A stretch of 64,000 nucleotides of DNA from Gigaspora rosea (Eukaryota; Glomeromycota; Glomeromycetes; Diversisporales; Gigasporaceae). The notes beneath the pieces are model-generated. The model searched no databases, was not told where the DNA came from, and saw only the letters and a program-made list of their open reading frames with translations. Positions 32,633 to 42,075 of this stretch are shown piece after piece (the stretch's first letter is position 1; each line of letters opens with the position of its first letter). The position numbers were made by a program, and so were the translations under genes. The stretch spans positions 328,049 to 392,048 of the forward strand of contig QKWP01000266.1 of the NCBI GenBank assembly GCA_003550325.1. Reading direction: 5' to 3'.

Positions 32633-32970
32633 GGGTGTCTTCAATTAAAAGGGCCCATTTTTACATTTTTTTGAAAAATGAGTTTTCGTTAAATTCATAT
32701 AAATTTTGACATGATTGACTTTTTTTAATTATAAATGAAAGTCGAATTACATAATAAAAAATCAAGATAATGTAAAAAGAAAAATTACATGAGGCTGCGT
32801 AGAGCCAACACGTCACGAGTTTACCCGATAGTCACCTGCCGTCTTTAACCAATCAATATCGTGAAATTTGATTGATCCCGGATCAGTCCGAAAATCAAAA
32901 CAAATAATTAAACTCAAATATCTCAAAATAAAATATATGTAAAAATGGGCCCTTTTAATTGAAGACATCC
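32633..32970. mobile_element. MITE (338 bp) with 34-bp terminal inverted repeats
   Basis: The left end 32633-32666 (GGGTGTCTTCAATTAAAAGG...) is inverted at 32937-32970 (...CCTTTTAATTGAAGACATCC) with one mismatch. The interior is AT-rich and non-coding. The flanks share only CATAT/ATAT, so TSD length is ambiguous. Confidence 0.88.
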
Positions 32971-34482
32971 ATATATTCTCCATTAACTTCAATAAAGTCA
33001 TCTGATTGAGCAATAATAAAATCAAATCAAGTAACCATTCTAACAGCACTTTATGTTTAGTGTTAAATAATCATTCTAACATGTTATTATATCTTTATGA
33101 TTAGTGTTAAATAATTATTTTAATAGCTCTTTGTAGTTAGCGATAAATAAGCAATCTAAAGTTTCTGAACGATGATCATTGATTAACGATATTAAGATTT
33201 TGTGTTTATTTTTTCGGGATTTTCAATCCCGTTTTGCCGATGCACTTGATTTGCTCTTTGGTATTTTGCCTATCTTAACGAAAAATGAAATTGCACACCA
33301 AAAATTTTTATATGTTACTTTTTCGTGTGTAAACGCAACGTAATCTCAAAATTTTTATCGAATTCAAGCTGTATTTATAAAAAAAAAAAAAAATCGAACA
33401 AGACAGGGAAATTTGTTGAAAAACTGGTATGTTTTTTTATTTTTTTATCATATGTTTGTGTTTATTCTGCTACATATAGCTTGCACTTATTTTATGTCGC
33501 TTTAAGATATCATTCTGTCTTGGCGTATCAAGAACGGGAATAAAACGAATTGTACGGCTTGGCAGTGAATTAAATGATTTGCGGTTTCAAAATCTTACTG
33601 TTTTTTTATTGAAATTAAAGTAGATCAGTATGATATAGGTGAACAGATTCGTATAGTATAGGCTGAATTTAAAACCTATACTATACCGATCAGCTATAAT
33701 TCCTAACCCTAACACTAATATATATTACACTGGATCAGTATAGTATAGATTTAAAAATTCGGCCTATATTGTAACTATTAAGGTGGGAGAGCGCATACAT
33801 TTAACCGGTTTAACTCTAATAGTTACTAGGAGATTAGTTACTGATTTACTCGAATAAAGGTTTCTTCAGCACTACACTAGCTTACTTCCTTTATTTTTCT
33901 TTAAGTCGAAGGGAACTTCTCTACTTGTATTCTATTGTATTGTATTGTATTGGGTTCTATCGTATTGGATTTCTTTATTGAAGCCAAATTCATTCTTTAT
34001 ATACATTTGAATTTAATATACAACACGTTAATGTGTTGCTTGGCATGTTAACATGTTTAACACGCTACGTAATGGTACAACTAAGCCTAGCACGTTGACG
34101 TGCTATTGAGAATGTTTATAATCCGCGCCCTTTAACGTGTTATGAAGATTTTACAAAAAAGGGGTGATTATATGTCAATCATCGGATTTTGACCATTTAA
34201 ATGAATTATACAAAAATAGAAATGATACTAAAGAGATCTATTTACAAATGGGGGTAAAGTAATCGGAAAATTCGACGATTTGTGACAATACTATACCTGA
34301 TACGGATCTATACTGATCTGCGTGATCATAACCATCACATTGCCGCATGTTTCACAACCAACTAAATTACAAAAACCCTGCATATTAGACGACATATGTA
34401 AACTAGGATGGCATGTCACTATGTCCAATTTGGAGGCTATAGTATTGCACAGTGTGGTCGGATTCTGTGTTGCCGGGAATTT
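32971..34482. other. Intergenic region to the 3' side of the giant element
   Basis: No supported gene. A small imperfect inverted pair (gtataggctgaattt near 33660 and aaattcggcctatat near 33755) may be a degraded MITE. About 33934-33962 is a (TATTG)n microsatellite. At about 34404-34425 ggatggcatgtcactatgtc matches, inverted, the insert at 54729-54813, so a hAT-type MITE fragment may abut the element end. I found no repeat shared with the element's right side that would qualify as an LTR. Confidence 0.45.
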
Positions 34483-35619
34483 CTAAATTAGGGGTAATTT
34501 CGAATAATTCTTTTGGAAGAATTCCCATGTTTGTTTTCCATTAGTTGTACCGTTGATCTGTGTTTGATCCTTAGATAGGCGGAGTTTGAGGTACGTTAGT
34601 TTATTTGTGGAACTTTTGCGAATTTCAAATTCAAATATTGTGTTCTGGAATTTATGTAATATTGTGTTGTCTTTAGATAATTCCGATATTGTTGGATTTT
34701 CTCCAAATCTCTGGGCTATTATTTTTCTTTCCGTTTTATCAAATATGGATAAGTATTTGAATCCTTTATATGATTTTTCTATTGTTTGAATTTTGTGTTC
34801 AATTCTCCTAAGTGGTCTAATTAATTCTTGGATCTTTTTCTTATATTTGATCAAGGTTTGGATTTCGAATGAAGATAACTTTCCAAAGTTTAATGCTAGT
34901 ACAGGAAACTGTTCTTCTATGATTTCGGGCACTTCCTCTTCTGGTATTTCTAATTCTATATCATTAAAAAAGTTAAAAGTTTCTCGGGTCCGTTGTGGTT
35001 GTTTTCCCATTTTAATTTTTATTTCTTCTAATTTTTGTGCATTTATAGGTAGTTCTAATATATCTAGTTCGTAGGTTTTTATTTTTATGTCTATTAATTC
35101 TATGTTTTTTTCAAGTATCGGTATTAATTCATTTCGATGTTTTAACAGTTCTTCCATTTTGTATAGGTTCCATGGTCCTAAATTGTGTGGTTCTGTATAT
35201 TTTGGTGGTTCTTCTAAGGGGTGTATGTAGATTGCTAAGGTTACTATATGACTTGCCTCCTTTTGTAGACAAGATTCTGCTTTCCATTCTTCAGTCGAGT
35301 AGCATGTTTCCTCAAATATTTTCAGCAGTTTTTCGTTCCTTAATACTATTTCAGCTTCTTCAAAGCATTCTCTTATGACACATACGTCTATATTTTCATT
35401 CTTTTCATGTATTGCTTTTCCTCCGGGTCCATTTAATTTTAAATAAAAGTTTTTACTTGGGTTTATCCTTTGTGCCAATAATATGCATGTCTCATTTTCT
35501 ATTTCTGTGAATAATATTAATTGTGTCATTTTTCGTTCTGGCAAAAATGATATTATTTCATTTTCATTGTAAGGGCTGTTCCAGTACTGAAATAGATTCT
35601 CGTTCCCAATATTGTTCAT
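34483..35619 (-). CDS. Nudix hydrolase with unique C-terminal region
   Basis: 378 codons from the first ATG (35619). The Nudix box is GGKAIHE...IRECFEEAEI. It fits GX5E...REXXEE with a three-residue insertion and Glu in place of the usual Gly, and it keeps the metal-binding RExxEE residues. Nudix enzymes cleave nucleoside diphosphates linked to another moiety (oxidised dNTPs, caps, sugars); the substrate here cannot be inferred. Roughly 200 C-terminal residues (Lys/Glu/Ile-rich, helical) match nothing I know. It overlaps the previous frame by 56 bp and is the last gene of the element. It is intact, which contrasts with the decayed Pol. Confidence 0.75.
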   Translation of the reverse strand: MNNIGNENLFQYWNSPYNENEIISFLPERKMTQLILFTEIENETCILLAQRINPSKNFYLKLNGPGGKAIHEKNENIDVCVIRECFEEAEIVLRNEKLLKIFEETCYSTEEWKAESCLQKEASHIVTLAIYIHPLEEPPKYTEPHNLGPWNLYKMEELLKHRNELIPILEKNIELIDIKIKTYELDILELPINAQKLEEIKIKMGKQPQRTRETFNFFNDIELEIPEEEVPEIIEEQFPVLALNFGKLSSFEIQTLIKYKKKIQELIRPLRRIEHKIQTIEKSYKGFKYLSIFDKTERKIIAQRFGENPTISELSKDNTILHKFQNTIFEFEIRKSSTNKLTYLKLRLSKDQTQINGTTNGKQTWEFFQKNYSKLPLI

Positions 35620-36175
35620 GGTATTTTTCAAGTTCTTCGTAGGTTTCTACTATTACGTATTGGTTTGCTATCCAAATTCCTACTTGTTTTTCGTATAGTT
35701 CTTCAAGGAATTTTATATAGGAGCTTTGTAAGCGTTCCTGTTTTTCTTTTTCTGGTTGTGCTTGATAGTATGGGCTATAGGTTTGCTCTTGGTATTCTAT
35801 AGTTAGGTTGATTCTTCTGATTGTGTCCACTATTTCCCAGTATTCTTCGTTTTCGTAGCAATTATGTATATTGAGTGTTTCGTTATTTTTAGATTCGTAT
35901 CGTAGTGCCAGTTCAAATAATTCTGCTTTTAGGTCCGATTTTAGTTTTTCTAAGTTTTTGTATAAAGTTTCTATAGGTTCTTTTCTTTTGTTCTTTTTGA
36001 TATATTTAGTTTCTCCTAAATCTTCTGGTTTTACAAGGAATAAATGATATTGTTCAAATAAATATTCTGGTCTAATATGTTTTAGTTTTAGTTTTATTCT
36101 TCTTGTTATTGCTAAGTGGCTAAAGTATTGTGGTCTATAATTACTGGTTGATTCGGATTGAGAGTTGTAACTCAT
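35564..36175 (-). CDS. Unrecognised helical protein (203 aa), paralogue of the next upstream soluble gene
   Basis: Intact from ATG at 36175. Charged, rich in Glu/Tyr/Lys. The motif LNIHNCYENEEYW is shared (as LNIYNCYSDNRTW) with the frame at 36311-36777, as are a following EQ-Y-P-Y segment and a C-terminal VGIWIANQYV / IGIVAANNLY block, so the two are duplicates. It overlaps a membrane peptide at its 5' end and the Nudix gene at its 3' end. Function unknown. Confidence 0.65.
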   Translation of the reverse strand: MSYNSQSESTSNYRPQYFSHLAITRRIKLKLKHIRPEYLFEQYHLFLVKPEDLGETKYIKKNKRKEPIETLYKNLEKLKSDLKAELFELALRYESKNNETLNIHNCYENEEYWEIVDTIRRINLTIEYQEQTYSPYYQAQPEKEKQERLQSSYIKFLEELYEKQVGIWIANQYVIVETYEELEKYHEQYWERESISVLEQPLQ

Positions 36176-36310
36176 TTGTATTTTTGTATGGGTTTGTTTT
36201 TATCCAATAAACTAATAATAAAGGTGTTGATATTATTATTATGACTAATAATATAAATGCTATTAATGTTGAAATATCGTATTGAGAAATATCTAAATCT
36301 AAGGATTGCA
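36140..36310 (-). CDS. Short single-pass membrane peptide (56 aa)
   Basis: ATG at 36310 overlaps the stop of the preceding gene as TAATG. Residues ~1-14 are polar, 15-36 strongly hydrophobic (STLIAFILLVIIIISTPLLL) and the tail basic/polar. It ends 36 bp inside the next gene. Its size and topology match the membrane cassette at the other end of the element. Confidence 0.65.
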
Positions 36311-36777
36311 TTAAGATGCTTTTTCAATAGTGCTGTCTATTTTTTGATGGAATTGGTCTCCTTTAATGCTTAGGATAATATTTTCTATTATATCCGCATA
36401 TAAATTATTTGCAGCAACTATTCCTATTTTGTGTCCTAAATAGGGTTGATAAACCTGTTCTTGTAGTTTAAAGATACTCCTTGCTATTGTTAATTTGTTC
36501 CAGGTACGATTATCTGAGTAGCAATTGTAGATATTTAATTCTCCTACTGTATCGTAAGTTTCTTTTCTTTTAATAAGATATTGTCCTATATTATTAATTA
36601 TTATAGAGTGTAAATAGTCAAGCTTTTTGTATATTTCTCATGTTCTAGATATTCTGGTTCTATTTTTTTTATGTCTGATGCAATTGTGCAATATCTGTAT
36701 TCTTCTATTTTTCTTCCAGTTCTTTTAAAATATTCTTCTTTCAATTCTTTTATTATTATTTCTTCCTTAATATTCAT
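36311..36777 (-). pseudogene. Paralogue of the 203-aa protein, one frameshift
   Basis: Starts at ATG 36777 directly after the stop of the previous gene (TAAATG). The frame is lost near 36640 by a one-base change, then continues in another frame with LNIYNCYSD and IGIVAANNLYADIIENI to TAA at 36311. Similarity to 35564-36175 covers the central and C-terminal parts. Function unknown. Confidence 0.6.
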
Positions 36778-37632
36778 TTAAAGTGAATTAGATCTTGTTC
36801 TTTTTGGTTTTTCAGTTGGTTTGTTATTTTTCAATAGTATTCTTTTGATTATCTTGTCAGTAGCTTGTTCAAGCCTTTCTTTTTCCTTTTTTAATTTTTT
36901 GACTTTCTTTTTTTGGTCTAGAAATTCTTGGCTAAGTTTATTTATTTCCATATATGCTGATATGTAACTTTCTTCTTCTTCAAAATATATTTTATTTCTT
37001 GCTCCTTCAGAATACAATATATTATCAATAGCTTCTAAATGATGTAATATTAAATGATGAAATCTGAATGGTAATATTGTGAACTGGTTATTATAATCTC
37101 CGTAATAGAATTCTGTTTCTTCTGTTTCAGGATTTTCTTCAAATATTTTGCAAAATTCTGGCGATTCCGCTAGTAGTCTTTTCTTTATTCCTTCGATCTG
37201 TACTTGTGTGTTATCTAAGAAATTGTTATAAATGTTTCTTTGTTTCTTCTGTTCTTCTGCAAGTTCTCTTCCTGTTAGATCTGGAAATAAGGTTGCTGTT
37301 CTTGTTAAAATATGAAGTGGTATTCTATTTGGTCTTTGTTTATCATATTCCAGTATATGTGGATAGAACTCTCTTGCTATACTTTTAGCTCCTTCAAGTG
37401 TCAATAGGATTGCTCCTAGTCTTGAATTATTTGTAGGGTTTATTCGATCAATAAGGTCGTTAATTGTATTCCAAATATCGTCAGTTATTTGTATGAGCTA
37501 TCTTGATTCTAGAATATCTTTATTTCGTGGGTATCTTTTTGCTTCCTTGTTTCTGGGTGGTCTTGAAATTGGTTTCCAATTAAATCTAAATCTTCTTAAT
37601 TCTTCTAATGTTCTATTTTGTTCTTCGTTCAT
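36778..37632 (-). pseudogene. Coiled-coil-rich protein (~284 aa) with one in-frame TAG
   Basis: ATG at 37632, TAG at codon 45 (37498-37500), then open to TAA at 36778. The segment TLEGAKSIARE resembles ALEGARNIQEN of the protein at 38096-38485. The C-terminal third (EFLDQKKKVKKLKKEKERLE...) is a predicted coiled coil followed by a basic end. The downstream ATG abuts the stop (TAAATG). Family not recognised. Confidence 0.6.
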
Positions 37633-37798
37633 TAAATTGTTCTTTAGCAATTTTAATGGTATAAGCTTCGATAATTCCTTCTTTAATTAGTTTGATTATG
37701 TAACAAATGGATATTAATAGTATGGTATGTTCTAGTATAATTATAAAATGTATTGTTGTTCGATCGTAAGTAAGTACTGATAGTGTAAGGTGGTTCAT
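37613..37798 (-). CDS. Small membrane protein (two hydrophobic stretches)
   Basis: From ATG at 37798 about 61 codons; the frame is open a further 17 codons upstream with only GTG. Hydrophobic runs around IHFIIILEHTILLISICYIIKL suggest one or two membrane passes, followed by a charged tail. It overlaps the next frame by 20 bp. No family recognised. Confidence 0.5.
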   Translation of the reverse strand: MNHLTLSVLTYDRTTIHFIIILEHTILLISICYIIKLIKEGIIEAYTIKIAKEQFNERRTK

Positions 37799-37833
37799 CC
37801 ACAATATGGTAATGTTAGTTAAAGGGATTGCTT

Positions 37834-38106
37834 CTATAAGTTGGTCCACTTTGTATTATTGATATGTAAAATAGTTTCAGTTATTTTGTCAACTATTTCT
37901 CCTTCTATATTTTGGATAGAAATTTCTTTTATTCTTTCTTCAAGTATTCCTTGGTTTACTGATATTGATATAAGAGCTGTTTTATAATATTCTTTTAGTC
38001 TTGGTGTTTAAAGTGTTGTTAATTCTTTTACTATTTCTGATTTATAATTTTAGAGTAGTAATATTATTTTCTTTATATAGTAAGTTCTTGTTTTTCTATC
38101 GGGCAT
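37834..38106 (-). pseudogene. Small soluble frame with two in-frame TAA
   Basis: ATG at 38106 lies inside the last codons of the preceding gene (11-bp overlap). About 90 codons, with TAA at two positions in the first third, then a clean Ile/Glu-rich frame (LEERIKEISIQNIEGEIVDKI) to TAG at 37834. Unrecognised. Confidence 0.45.
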
Positions 38107-38485
38107 TAAAGATATCAGTTGGTAACCCTAGTCTTTTATTGTTGATTTGGTCGTAGGCGTAATATACAGTGTATTGTCCGAATGCTGTTTGAAGTGGTAC
38201 TCCTATTGCTTCAGTGATTATAGGTGTTCCAATGATTTCTAAGTTGTTAGTTCTTGGGTTCCTTCTGGTAGTTGAGGTTTCTAATACTAGCTGAGTATGG
38301 TGTTGTAACAGATAGTCTTGGGTTGCCTGAGTTAATCCTGTATTCGAAAATATTATTTGTGTGGCTTGGTCATTTTCTTGGATATTTCGTGCTCCTTCTA
38401 ATGCCAATAATGTTCTGTTTAAGTATGCTTTTTCTGTTTCTGATAACTGTGGTTCTTGAGTTCTCCTTATAGGTTGTCGTGACAT
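38096..38485 (-). CDS. Unrecognised 129-aa protein
   Basis: Intact; ATG at 38485 immediately follows the stop of the preceding gene (TAAATG). Thr/Gln-rich, with a compact hydrophobic pattern near the C-terminus (GVPLQTAFGQYTVYYAYDQ). It shares the short ALEGARN/TLEGAKS block with the protein at 36778-37632. Function unknown. Confidence 0.62.
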   Translation of the reverse strand: MSRQPIRRTQEPQLSETEKAYLNRTLLALEGARNIQENDQATQIIFSNTGLTQATQDYLLQHHTQLVLETSTTRRNPRTNNLEIIGTPIITEAIGVPLQTAFGQYTVYYAYDQINNKRLGLPTDIFNAR

Positions 38486-39028
38486 TTATTCTTCTTCGTG
38501 GGTATCTCTGAACTGTTTTTCTTTAGTTTTAGCAAGTTCGTACTCCTTATTATTATTATATGTTCCTTCTAGTAATTCTTCTACTGTTGGAATTCGTTGG
38601 TGTTTTCTTCTAAATTCAAGATAACAATATTCATTTAGTTTTGATTTTGGTATAAAATAGGTTATAATTGTTTTTATCAATCGATAGTATTGATATAGGT
38701 ACTCTTCTAGTTTTTCTGTGGTTAATTCTTTACTGTCAATCTCTTAGAGTTTATAATTTATTATTGTTACTTTATCAAATATGTAGATATAATTTTGACT
38801 TTCAAAGGTATTGGATATTGTCAATTCTTTCTTGGTTTCTTCTTTAAACTAGTGCGCTGTTCTTTTTATTTCTTTTACAAGTTGATCTTTCAAATCTTTG
38901 AATTGTTTGATGAGTCTTTCTTTAGTATATAGTATTGAGAATTGTCTTCCTTTTTGATCTTGTATATCAATATATTCTTGTACTATTTTATTTATAAAAT
39001 TTCTGTCCTTTGGGTCCTTGTAGTTCAT
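38486..39028 (-). pseudogene. Small protein, tandem paralogue of 39046-39537, two nonsense codons
   Basis: ATG at 39028. The N-terminus NFINKIVQEYIDIQD parallels KFLRNITKDYIDLQD of the neighbour, and the C-terminus IPTVEELLEGTY parallels RPTIDQLLKGTY. TAG near 38851 and TAA near 38745 interrupt it. The stop abuts the ATG of the next gene. Family unknown. Confidence 0.58.
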
Positions 39029-39045
39029 ATATTTTTATGTTGAGG

Positions 39046-39537
39046 TTATTCAATTTTTATTAATTTGTAATTATATTTAATTTTCTTTTCGTAAGTTCCT
39101 TTAAGTAACTGATCGATTGTTGGTCTGATATATTCGTGTGAGTGTAGTAAGCCTGTGTTCTTTGGATAGAACCAATATTCTGTTAAGTTGCTCTCTTTAA
39201 TATAAAATTCTACAAGTTTTCTTATTTGTGAGAGGTATTTCCTCTGTACTATTACTTCTGGCTTATTGCTGTTTATTGTTTTGTAGATTACTGTTGCTCT
39301 TTTAAATAGAAATATATATTTGTTATTTTTATAAGCTTCTTCTAATGTGAGTTGTCCTTATAAGGTCTGGATTTGGATTTTTATTTGGTCAAGGAGTCCT
39401 TGCAGTTTTATGTTTAGTTCTTCCTTTGATAGTATTTGTTCGACTTCGTTATTCTCCTGGCTGGAGTCTTGGAGATCAATATAGTCTTTTGTAATATTTC
39501 TTAGGAATTTCTTTTGTTCTCGTATTTCTGGGTTCAT
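39046..39537 (-). pseudogene. Small protein, tandem paralogue of 38486-39028, one nonsense codon
   Basis: ATG at 39537, about 163 codons, one TAA near 39360, stop at 39046. It is charged and helical in its first half, with a Tyr/His-rich second half (YWFYPKNTGLLHSHEYIRP). The next ATG lies 18 bp beyond the stop. Function unknown. Confidence 0.58.
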
Positions 39538-39594
39538 GTACTAGTGGTTTAATATTTGATTTAGGGTATGGTCTTTTTTCTTTGGTTGAGGTCC

Positions 39595-39843
39595 TCATGG
39601 TTTATAGAATTTAGTATTTTGACAAAAGATTCTTTTCCACTTGCAGAGGTCACAAGTATTTTCTTGTTTGGAATAATTGCAGCATATATGTTCGTTTCTA
39701 CAATTATCACAAGATTTGGTATTTCTTTTGTTATTTCTTGGAGTGTTTTTGTTTTTCATGTATATGCTTTGAGCATGCATGTTCATGGTTCAGTTCTTAG
39801 TCTTTTTATAATTTTTCTGTTCAATATAGTTCAATAAGTTCAT
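39595..39843 (-). pseudogene. Small Cys-rich zinc-finger protein
   Basis: ATG at 39843, TGA near codon 18, then open to 39595. The Cys pattern CDNC...ICCNY...CDLCKWKRIFC could bind one or two zinc ions, resembling a short zinc ribbon or binuclear cluster. Unrecognised otherwise. Confidence 0.5.
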
Positions 39844-40037
39844 GGTTCTTTATTGTTCTAGTTCATTTAGTTCATTGGTAAATAATATTAATAATACAAT
39901 GTAAATATTTATATTTAGGATAATTGCTAAATATGGATATATTGAATATTTAATATTTGTAAAAGTTTTATATCAATTGTTCAGAATCTATTATTGTATC
40001 TGGTATTGTGGCTTCTGAATTGTTTTGCACGTTTCAT
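39844..40037 (-). other. Short stretch without a supported gene inside the element
   Basis: One frame encodes about 30 hydrophobic residues (AIILNINIYIVLLILF) ending at TAA near 39854 but lacks an ATG. It may be a decayed membrane peptide. Confidence 0.3.
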
Positions 40038-41230
40038 CTAATCAGTTTTATCTTCTGATGGATCTTCAAGGTTTAAGTGCTCTTGAGTGTCTTTCAATTT
40101 TCTTTTTAATTTCTGGTTTTAATTTTGGAGTTCTAGGGTCGACTGTTCCAGAATTGTAATCCTTCTGGCAAGGGCCTTGTTTTCTTGTGTGAGTTTGAAT
40201 TGTTGTTCTGCCATTAGTCCGAATATAGCGTATAGTTCTTCAATTTTTCGATTAGTATTATATCCTGGTGAGGTTGGTCTTGATCGTGGGATTTCTTCAA
40301 TTTCTTATTCAAAATACATTTGATCTTGTTCTTTAGTTTGCTTTCTGTATAATTCATTATCTTTTCAGGCTTCATTATACATTTCTTCTAGGTTTTCTTG
40401 TCTTAATTTTTCAATAGATTTTTTTTCTATAAGAAGGTTAATAGCCTTTGCATTGACTTCTTCTTGGCAGTCTTCACAATATCCTATGGTATTCTTTTCT
40501 TTGGGCATTAATCATTCTTTGCAGAGAAATATATTTCCTTGTTCTTTTAGAACTTCTTCAGCATTTTTCATTTCTTCTCGGATTTCTGTATTTGACATTG
40601 GTCTGGTTCTGACATTTTGATTCATGGATAAGAGTCTTGCTTCGCGTAATTCAGGGTCTTCATCTTTATCTATCAATTCTTCGTATTCTTTTGTTGTTAG
40701 TTCTTCATTATAATGGTCTTGTCCATATATTCTGGTGAAGTAATTAATTCTAATAGGTCTGGTGTCTTCATCAATTTCAGGGTCATTGAATGTATCATTA
40801 TTGTACTCTTCATTCATTAATTTAAAATTTACATCTTCATGATGCCATTTATTCATATTATCTTTGTAGTGTACCATGTATTTGATAATTCTTTTAATTT
40901 GTGATTCGTTAATATGGTATGATATATTTGTATTGTTCCGAGTATAGTTTCTGATTCTATTATCAAGTTGCTAGTTTGTTAGTCTTTCTTCGACCATATT
41001 CATGTTATTAAAGATCATTTGGGCGAATTTATGTTCTTTGTTGCAGAAATGCATTCCATCATGGCTTTCCATTTTTCTGGTAATATTAGGTTTTTCGCAG
41101 AGTCAGCAAATAGTCTTCTTGCCTTGTTCTAGTCCTGTAAAGTATTTCTTGCTTCTGGGGTCCTTAAAATCTAATGCTTCATGCATTTCAGAATAACATC
41201 CTTTACAGTAGAGAGTTTCTTCAATGTAGA
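40038..41230 (-). pseudogene. Zn-finger plus coiled-coil protein, several in-frame stops
   Basis: A single frame runs from the end of the zinc-knuckle gene to TAG at 40038. In order: Cys pairs LYCKGCYSEMHEA and C*LCEKP...FCNKEHK (one Trp-type position is TGA), an acidic central part that is open at 40512-40877, another CX2C (YCEDCQEE), and a Leu/Gln/Lys coiled coil at the C-terminus. At least four stops interrupt it. No ATG marks the start, so it may have been fused to, or translated by coupling from, the preceding gene. Confidence 0.5.
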
Positions 41231-41950
41231 TTACTTTAATGAATACGGGTCCGTGAATAGTCCTTTGATATAATAAAGATCCTCTTTAGCAGTTGGTTTG
41301 TTGCATTCTTTTCTACAACAGTGATGTTTATCATGTTGTTCATTATATGTGGTCCAATTAGTATGTTCTTCTCTTCTTTGAATAATTCTTTCAGGGTTAC
41401 ATTTGCAAAAGAAGTTTGCATTTTCTTTAAGGAGTCTAGAGGTCCTGCATTGATAGTTTTCATGTTCAGTGGTTTTGCAATAGGTACAATATTTAGAGTT
41501 TGACACGGTCGCGTTGGTACTACTGTTATTGATGTTGATTGGTTGATCATTTCTATTTCTTGCTTCAAGACAGTCACGTGCTTGATGTACTTTTTCGTGA
41601 CATTTATAACATTCATTCTCTGGGCAATACCGATTAGTATGTCCAGGTTGTTTGCAGATATTGCAAATATATTTTCCTAAGTTCTTTTGTTTTTCCTTGA
41701 TTTCAAAAAAGGTTTCTTTCCCTTTTCCTTTGTTTGGTGGTCCACTATTAAGTCCTAACTCATTTCTAATTTCTTGAGTCATTTTCTCTTTCCAGTTTTG
41801 GACGTGTTGAATCTCTTCAAGGGCTGATTCAATTATGTTATAAGTACATTGATGTCTTTTAGGGTTTTCGATATAAAGGTCACATTTCTTGCAGTAAAAA
41901 TCTCCAGTTCCTTGAGGGTTTATTTTGATTCAGGGTTCAGTTTGTAGTTC
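41231..41950 (-). CDS. Triple CCHC zinc-knuckle protein (second nucleocapsid-like protein)
   Basis: Open from ATG 41782 to TAA 41231 (183 codons); the frame is also open upstream to about 41930 and includes an additional FYCKKC...H...C finger, so the true start is unresolved. Three perfect CX2CX4HX4C knuckles: CNICKQPGHTNRYC, CYKCHEKVHQARDC and CTYCKTTEHENYQC. A Cys/His cluster near the C-terminus follows. Such knuckles bind single-stranded nucleic acid. A second, Gag-independent knuckle protein downstream of Pol is unusual for an LTR-type element. Confidence 0.65.
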
Positions 41951-42075
41951 TAGTTATTTTTAGGGTTTCTTTAGTTTTTCCTGTAAGTTCAGTTTATCTT
42001 TTAAGTTGATTCAGTGGAGTGTTCTTTTATATTTTCCGATTTTTCTTTTTGTTTATTATTGATTTGTAATGAAGG

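Noticed and set aside
33650..34480. Possible LTR of the giant element at its left boundary
   Set aside because: I compared this region by eye with 7.5-8.5 kb and 53.6-54.8 kb and found no direct repeat beyond a short MITE-like motif in inverted orientation.
37613..37849. 78-codon membrane frame starting at GTG
   Set aside because: The GTG start is not plausible without support; the ATG at 37798 was used instead.
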